DNA from: CAYUTA01 sp964447605
GTDB lineage: Bacteria > Bacillota > Clostridia > Christensenellales > CAG-138
NCBI GenBank assembly: GCA_964447605.1
Contig: CAYUTA010000010.1
Coordinates: forward strand, 1 to 63,604
Length of the DNA: 63,604 nucleotides
Direction of reading: 5' to 3'
Within the stretch, counting starts at the first letter, position 1. Each line of letters starts with the position of its first letter. The notes beneath the pieces were generated by a model. That model did not search any database. It was not told the origin of the DNA and worked only from the letters and a program-made list of their open reading frames with translations. Positions 60,171 through 63,604 of this stretch are shown here, in pieces. The position numbers and the translations under genes are program-made.

Positions 60171-60657
60171 GACAGGTTCCCCCTCCTACTATAATAGATT
60201 GACGCTCACTTCGAGTATCGAACGGATTCCGGGATGGCGAAGGAGCGCAGCGACTGAGGCATTCCGAAATCGCCGCGCCGGGTATACCCGGCTGTCAGGG
60301 TTGTATATCAAGCTGTTCACGGCTTTGATATAATCGTCTCGTACGGACAGAGGGTTCCTGTTTCCTCGTTGTGGCTTCTGTCCACTTACGAAAGAGTGGC
60401 GCCTCTCTCCTTGCGGGATTTCGGTTATGAGCTGGATGTTGGAGTGGTTACCGCGCTGTCTTCTCATCTTTCGTGCGGCCATTATATATCACCGGGCCGG
60501 GTGAATCAAGCGCCCGGAAACAATGCGCGAACCCGGAGGAGGGGCGCGCATGCCTATGTTATGGGGACGGCGGAGCAATCCCGCATGGAACCCGTACCGG
60601 AAAGGCCGTGTAATCCGCTCAAGGCGACGGCTGTATCCGGCTATTTCATGCATAGAC
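60171..60657. other. Long intergenic region between divergent envelope units
   Basis: No credible gene in 487 bases. A perfect 16-bp palindrome GCCGGGTATACCCGGC lies at 60278-60293, followed by a weaker TATAAT at 60329-60334. The stretch 60300-60520 is locally less GC-rich. Several short repeats suggest a structured leader or operator region, but no known riboswitch class is recognisable. Confidence 0.4.
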
Positions 60658-60687
60658 TTGACAGGGTGGCGGAACGGAGCATATAAT
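60658..60687 (+). promoter_or_regulatory. Perfect SigA promoter of the phosphocholine genes
   Basis: TTGACA (60658-60663), 18 bp, TATAAT (60682-60687), both hexamers perfect. Transcription should begin at about 60693-60695, on the ATG at 60695, with no Shine-Dalgarno. The message may be leaderless. Confidence 0.7.
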
Positions 60688-60694
60688 TATGTTC

Positions 60695-62491
60695 ATGAAC
60701 GGTGATGGAGAAAAAAACGCGAACAACAGGATTCCGAAACCGCAGGCGGACGTGCTGCTGGCGCTTCGGCGGACGGGGTTTGTCAACCAGCGTATGCTGG
60801 CGGCGCAAACAGGCCTGTCGCTTGGCAAGGCCAACTCGGCGTTGCGCACGCTTGAGCGGGACGGATACCTTACCGGGGACAAGAAACCGACCGAGCGTGC
60901 GCTTGCGGCGTTTGCCGCAACACGCCCGGAACGCGCGGTGATCCTTGCCGCGGGCAGCGGCATCCGTATGGCTCCGCTGAGCGAATTGCCCAAGGGGCTG
61001 CTGGAGGTGCGTGGCGAGCGGCTGATCGACCGGCTGATCCGCCAGCTGCGCGAGGCGGGCGTGGAGCAAATTGCGGTTGTGACCGGGTTTATGAAGGAAA
61101 AGTACGAGCCGCTTTCCGATCTGCCGGGGGTTGAGCTGATTTATAACCCGGAATACGTGCGTAAAAACAACCTGCACTCGCTGCTGCTTGCGGCGGATCG
61201 GCTGGAGAACGCCTATGTTCTGCCGTCGGATCTATGGTTTCGCGAAAACCCGTTCTCACAGGATGAGCTATACGCGTGGTATATGCTGACCTCGGAACGC
61301 TCGAATGGGAGCGAGGCGGCGCTGAACCGGAAGCAGGAGCTGGTGCTTGGCGGGGACGAGGATGCGGGGCTTTGTATGGTTGGCGCGGCGTATCTGTGCG
61401 GAGAGGCGGCGGAGCAGGTTGAAAAGCTTGTGCGCTCGCGGGCAAAAAAGCGCCGCCATCAGCTTGATTTTTGGGAAAGCGTACTGCTTTATCCGCCCTG
61501 CCAGACCGTGTACGGCCGCATTGTGAAGCCGTCGGCGGTCAGCGAGATCAACACGTTTGAGGAGCTGCGCAGCCTGGATTATTCCGCCGATCAGCTCAGT
61601 TCGTCCGCGCTGGATGTGATTCATGAAACGCTGCATACGCCCGTGGAGGATATTTCCGATGTGGAGATTATGAAAAAGGGCATGACCAACCGGTCGTTTC
61701 TGTTCACGGCGCGGGGCGGGCGCTATATCATGCGCATACCCGGCGAGGGCAGCAATGTGATGATCAACCGAGCGCAGGAGTACGCGGTGTATCAGGCGAT
61801 TGAACAGACCGGCCTTGGCGACAAAATCATTCACATCTCACCGGAGACAGGATATAAAATCACGGCGTTCTGGGAGCGCGCGCGTGTGTGCGATCCGCAT
61901 TCGCCCGCGGATGTGGACGCGTGTATGCGCGTGTTGCGCACCTTCCACGAGCGGAGGCTTTCGGTGCCGCATGCGTTCGACCTGTTCGAGCGGATTGGAT
62001 ATTATGAGAGCCTGCGCAAGGGTGAAGCGTCCGTGTTTGACGACTACGCGCGCACCAGGGAGAACGTCCTTGCCCTGCGGCAATATATCGACGCACAGGA
62101 CAAATCGTATTGCCTGACGCACATCGACGCGGTGCCGGATAACTTTTTATTCATTGACGGCGGAATCCGGCTCATCGACTGGGAATATGCGGCGATGCAG
62201 GACCCGCATGTGGACGTCGCCATGTTTGCCGTCTATTCCATGTATGACCGCGCGCACGTTGAGACGCTTATCGATAGCTATTTTCCAGAGGGCTGCGAAG
62301 CGGCGGCACGCATTAAGATTTACGGCTATATCGCCGTCTGCGGGCTGCTTTGGAGCAACTGGTGCGAATACAAGCGCATGTTGGGCGTGGAGTTTGGCGA
62401 ATACGCGCTGCGGCAATACCGTTATGCCAAGCAATATTATGCCATCGCAACGGAGGCGATGGAGCGGATGGGGGAAACGCAATGCACCTGA
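60695..62491 (+). CDS. HTH-LicC-LicA fusion: cytidylyltransferase and choline-kinase-like protein
   Basis: A 598-residue three-domain protein. N-terminal winged-helix (about 15-75: ADVLLALRRTGFVNQRMLAA, LGKANSALRTLERDGYL); a LicC-type nucleotidyltransferase (about 80-305: RAVILAAGSGIRMAPLSELP, PKGLLEV, YNPEYVRKNNLHSLLLA); and a LicA/choline-kinase-like phosphotransferase (about 320-598: MKKGMTNRSFLF, CLTHIDAVPDNFLF, RLIDWEYAAMQDPHVDVA). It would phosphorylate choline and activate it as CDP-choline. An ATG at 60689 is also in frame but lies inside the promoter's start region, so 60695 is preferred. Overlaps the next gene by 10 bases. Confidence 0.9.
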   Translation: MNGDGEKNANNRIPKPQADVLLALRRTGFVNQRMLAAQTGLSLGKANSALRTLERDGYLTGDKKPTERALAAFAATRPERAVILAAGSGIRMAPLSELPKGLLEVRGERLIDRLIRQLREAGVEQIAVVTGFMKEKYEPLSDLPGVELIYNPEYVRKNNLHSLLLAADRLENAYVLPSDLWFRENPFSQDELYAWYMLTSERSNGSEAALNRKQELVLGGDEDAGLCMVGAAYLCGEAAEQVEKLVRSRAKKRRHQLDFWESVLLYPPCQTVYGRIVKPSAVSEINTFEELRSLDYSADQLSSSALDVIHETLHTPVEDISDVEIMKKGMTNRSFLFTARGGRYIMRIPGEGSNVMINRAQEYAVYQAIEQTGLGDKIIHISPETGYKITAFWERARVCDPHSPADVDACMRVLRTFHERRLSVPHAFDLFERIGYYESLRKGEASVFDDYARTRENVLALRQYIDAQDKSYCLTHIDAVPDNFLFIDGGIRLIDWEYAAMQDPHVDVAMFAVYSMYDRAHVETLIDSYFPEGCEAAARIKIYGYIAVCGLLWSNWCEYKRMLGVEFGEYALRQYRYAKQYYAIATEAMERMGETQCT

Positions 62492-63204
62492 TCAAGCGCG
62501 CCGTCATTATGGCGGCGGGGGAGGGACGCAGGCTGCGCCCCATTACGGAGAAAACGCCGAAGCCGCTAATTCCGGTCAATGGCACGCGCATGATCGACAC
62601 GACCGTTTGCGCGCTGCGCGCAAACGGTATTGCGGAGATCTATGTGGTCGTCGGCTACCGCAGGCAATGCTATGCCGCGTTGCCGGAGCAGTACCCGGGT
62701 CTCACGCTGATCGAAAACCCATATTACGACGCCTGCAACAACATTTCATCGGCGTTCGTTGCGCGGCAGTTTTTGCGCGACTCGATTTTGATGGAGGCAG
62801 ACTTTCTGCTGCGCAACCCGGAAATGCTCCGGCCCGGATTTACGCGCTCCGCCTATTGCGCGATGCGCGTAACGCGGCCAAACCCGGAGGAATGGATGCT
62901 GACGCTCGACGGAACGGGTACGATTGCTTCCTGCGTAACCGACGGCAGCGCGGGCACGCACCAGCTGTTCGGCATATCGTTTTGGACCGCGGAGGACGGT
63001 GTGCGCCTGGCGGCGCATCTGGAACGCACGTTCCTTGAGGAGGGCCGCCGCGACGTTTACTGGGATACGCTGCCGCTGTTTGCGTATGCGGGAGAATACG
63101 CGTTGGGCGTGCGTGAGCTTGGCGGCGGCGATATCGTGGAGATCGACACAATGGAGGATTTGATAAAAGCCGATCCGGTCTACGCCGGTTACGGCGGCAA
63201 ATAG
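62482..63204 (+). CDS. licC: LicC-like CTP:phosphocholine cytidylyltransferase
   Basis: A 240-residue nucleotidyltransferase: RAVIMAAGEGRRLRPITEKTPKPL (NTP-binding signature), ENPYYDACNNISSAFVA, LFGISFWTAEDGVRLAAHL, DVYWDTLP and EIDTMEDL. These track with pneumococcal-type LicC better than with sugar-phosphate enzymes. It starts inside the preceding gene (10-base overlap) in another frame. It duplicates the nucleotidyltransferase function already in the fusion protein, so the two copies may differ in substrate (for example choline and a related amino alcohol). Confidence 0.88.
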   Translation: MHLIKRAVIMAAGEGRRLRPITEKTPKPLIPVNGTRMIDTTVCALRANGIAEIYVVVGYRRQCYAALPEQYPGLTLIENPYYDACNNISSAFVARQFLRDSILMEADFLLRNPEMLRPGFTRSAYCAMRVTRPNPEEWMLTLDGTGTIASCVTDGSAGTHQLFGISFWTAEDGVRLAAHLERTFLEEGRRDVYWDTLPLFAYAGEYALGVRELGGGDIVEIDTMEDLIKADPVYAGYGGK

Positions 63205-63237
63205 GGAAGCATTCTGAATCGGGAGGGAACAAGACCA

Positions 63238-63604
63238 ATGGAACAAAAACAGACTCAAAAGGGAAAACTCAGGCTCTCGCAGCTCGACCCGGTGTTGATG
63301 AGCGTTCCGCTTATCATTGTTCTGGTGCTGGGCGTGCTGTTTTTTGTGCGGCCGGAGCAGTCCACGCGCGTGCTCGACGCGATTCGCGGGTTTTTAAGCA
63401 ACAGGCTGGGCTTCTTTTACATTGTCTTGGGCATAGGCGTGTTCGTTCTGTCGCTGTATATGGCTTTGTCCAAATACGGCGCCATCCGCCTGGGCAATAC
63501 GGACAAACCGCAATATTCCAACTTCAAATGGGGCTCGATGATCTTTACCGGCGTGTTTGCCGCGGACCTGATCTTCTATTCATTCATCGAGTGGGCGCTG
63601 TACG
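63238..63604 (+). CDS. BCCT-family choline/betaine transporter, N-terminal part (cut by window edge)
   Basis: The first 122 residues of a BCCT transporter: two helices, then LSKYGAIRLGNTDKPQYSNFKWGSMIFTGVFAADLIFYSFIEWALY, shortened here to its key parts YGAIRLG, PQYSNF and W..M.F...W. BCCT members import choline, carnitine or betaine with Na+ or H+. GGGAGGGAACAAGACC precedes the ATG. It follows the LicC-like gene by 33 bases, so it most likely supplies choline to the LicA/LicC enzymes rather than osmoprotection. The C-terminal part is outside the window. Confidence 0.88.
   Translation, partial: MEQKQTQKGKLRLSQLDPVLMSVPLIIVLVLGVLFFVRPEQSTRVLDAIRGFLSNRLGFFYIVLGIGVFVLSLYMALSKYGAIRLGNTDKPQYSNFKWGSMIFTGVFAADLIFYSFIEWALY

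Noticed and set aside
60550..60705. Short plus-strand frame with GGAGGAGGGG upstream in the gene-free region
   Set aside because: The product is Arg/Trp-rich and overlaps the promoter and start of the LicC-LicA gene; the GC-rich match to a ribosome site is likely chance.
1..63604. CRISPR arrays, tRNA and rRNA genes
   Set aside because: I scanned for regularly spaced repeats and for tRNA/rRNA landmarks such as GGTTCGAATCC and saw none convincing.

Overview
The window looks like a chromosomal segment of a GC-rich, endospore-forming Gram-positive bacterium of class Clostridia. The evidence is a SpoIIP-type sporulation amidase, perfect Gram-positive LexA (SOS) boxes, a SAM-I (S-box) riboswitch in front of metK, rpsU, a BMP-family nucleoside importer, and wall-polymer genes with no outer-membrane genes. 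The first ~660 bases are clearly more AT-rich than the rest and carry the end of an MFS pump, so they probably belong to an acquired element.

Layout. 0.9-9.7 kb is housekeeping: spoIIP operon, SOS-controlled Y-family polymerase, riboswitch-metK, a VanZ-like protein, a decayed type IV pilin gene and tex. 9.9-14.8 kb is a first surface-polysaccharide operon (priming phosphoglycosyltransferase, WecG/TagA-type transferase, GT4, multi-membrane DUF6056-like protein). 14.9-24.3 kb holds an AraC/GyrI regulator, a NitT/TauT-type ABC pair without a binding protein, and a nucleoside uptake and salvage operon (BMP lipoprotein, ATPase, two permeases, thymidine kinase, deoxyribosyltransferase-like protein). 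24.5-27.1 kb has rpsU, a GNAT protein and two decayed genes. 27.3-38.6 kb is a tightly overlapping second surface-polymer operon: three glycosyltransferases, a polymerase/ligase fused to a TupA-type ATP-grasp domain, a CapA phosphoesterase, GT2, a Wzx-like flippase, UDP-glucose dehydrogenase and UDP-glucuronate 4-epimerase. It predicts a uronic-acid-containing wall polysaccharide.

38.7-44.3 kb is an agmatine deiminase cluster (agmatine deiminase, agmatine/putrescine antiporter-like permease, NhaC-type antiporter, putrescine carbamoyltransferase) with no carbamate kinase inside it. 44.6-51.2 kb has a class II aldolase, an alpha/beta hydrolase-acyltransferase-DUF6320-like trio, an ABC exporter and a GNAT enzyme. 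51.3-53.5 kb has a UMF1-type MFS protein with an unusual large insertion and a pair of tiny overlapping genes.

53.5-63.6 kb is a third envelope region: a GT4, a DUF5692-like membrane protein with a strange leader, a YidC insertase fused to a CDP-glycerol glycerophosphotransferase, a small YIDP-motif membrane protein, a GT-C-type membrane protein, then an HTH-LicC-LicA fusion, a second LicC and a BCCT transporter. The last three form a plausible choline import, phosphorylation and CMP-activation route for phosphocholine decoration of a wall polymer.

The most unusual features are the two multi-enzyme fusions (polymerase/ATP-grasp and YidC/TagF-like), four genes whose -10 box sits 7-8 bases before the start codon with no Shine-Dalgarno (leaderless candidates), and a hairpin that buries the only good ribosome binding site of the DUF5692-like gene.
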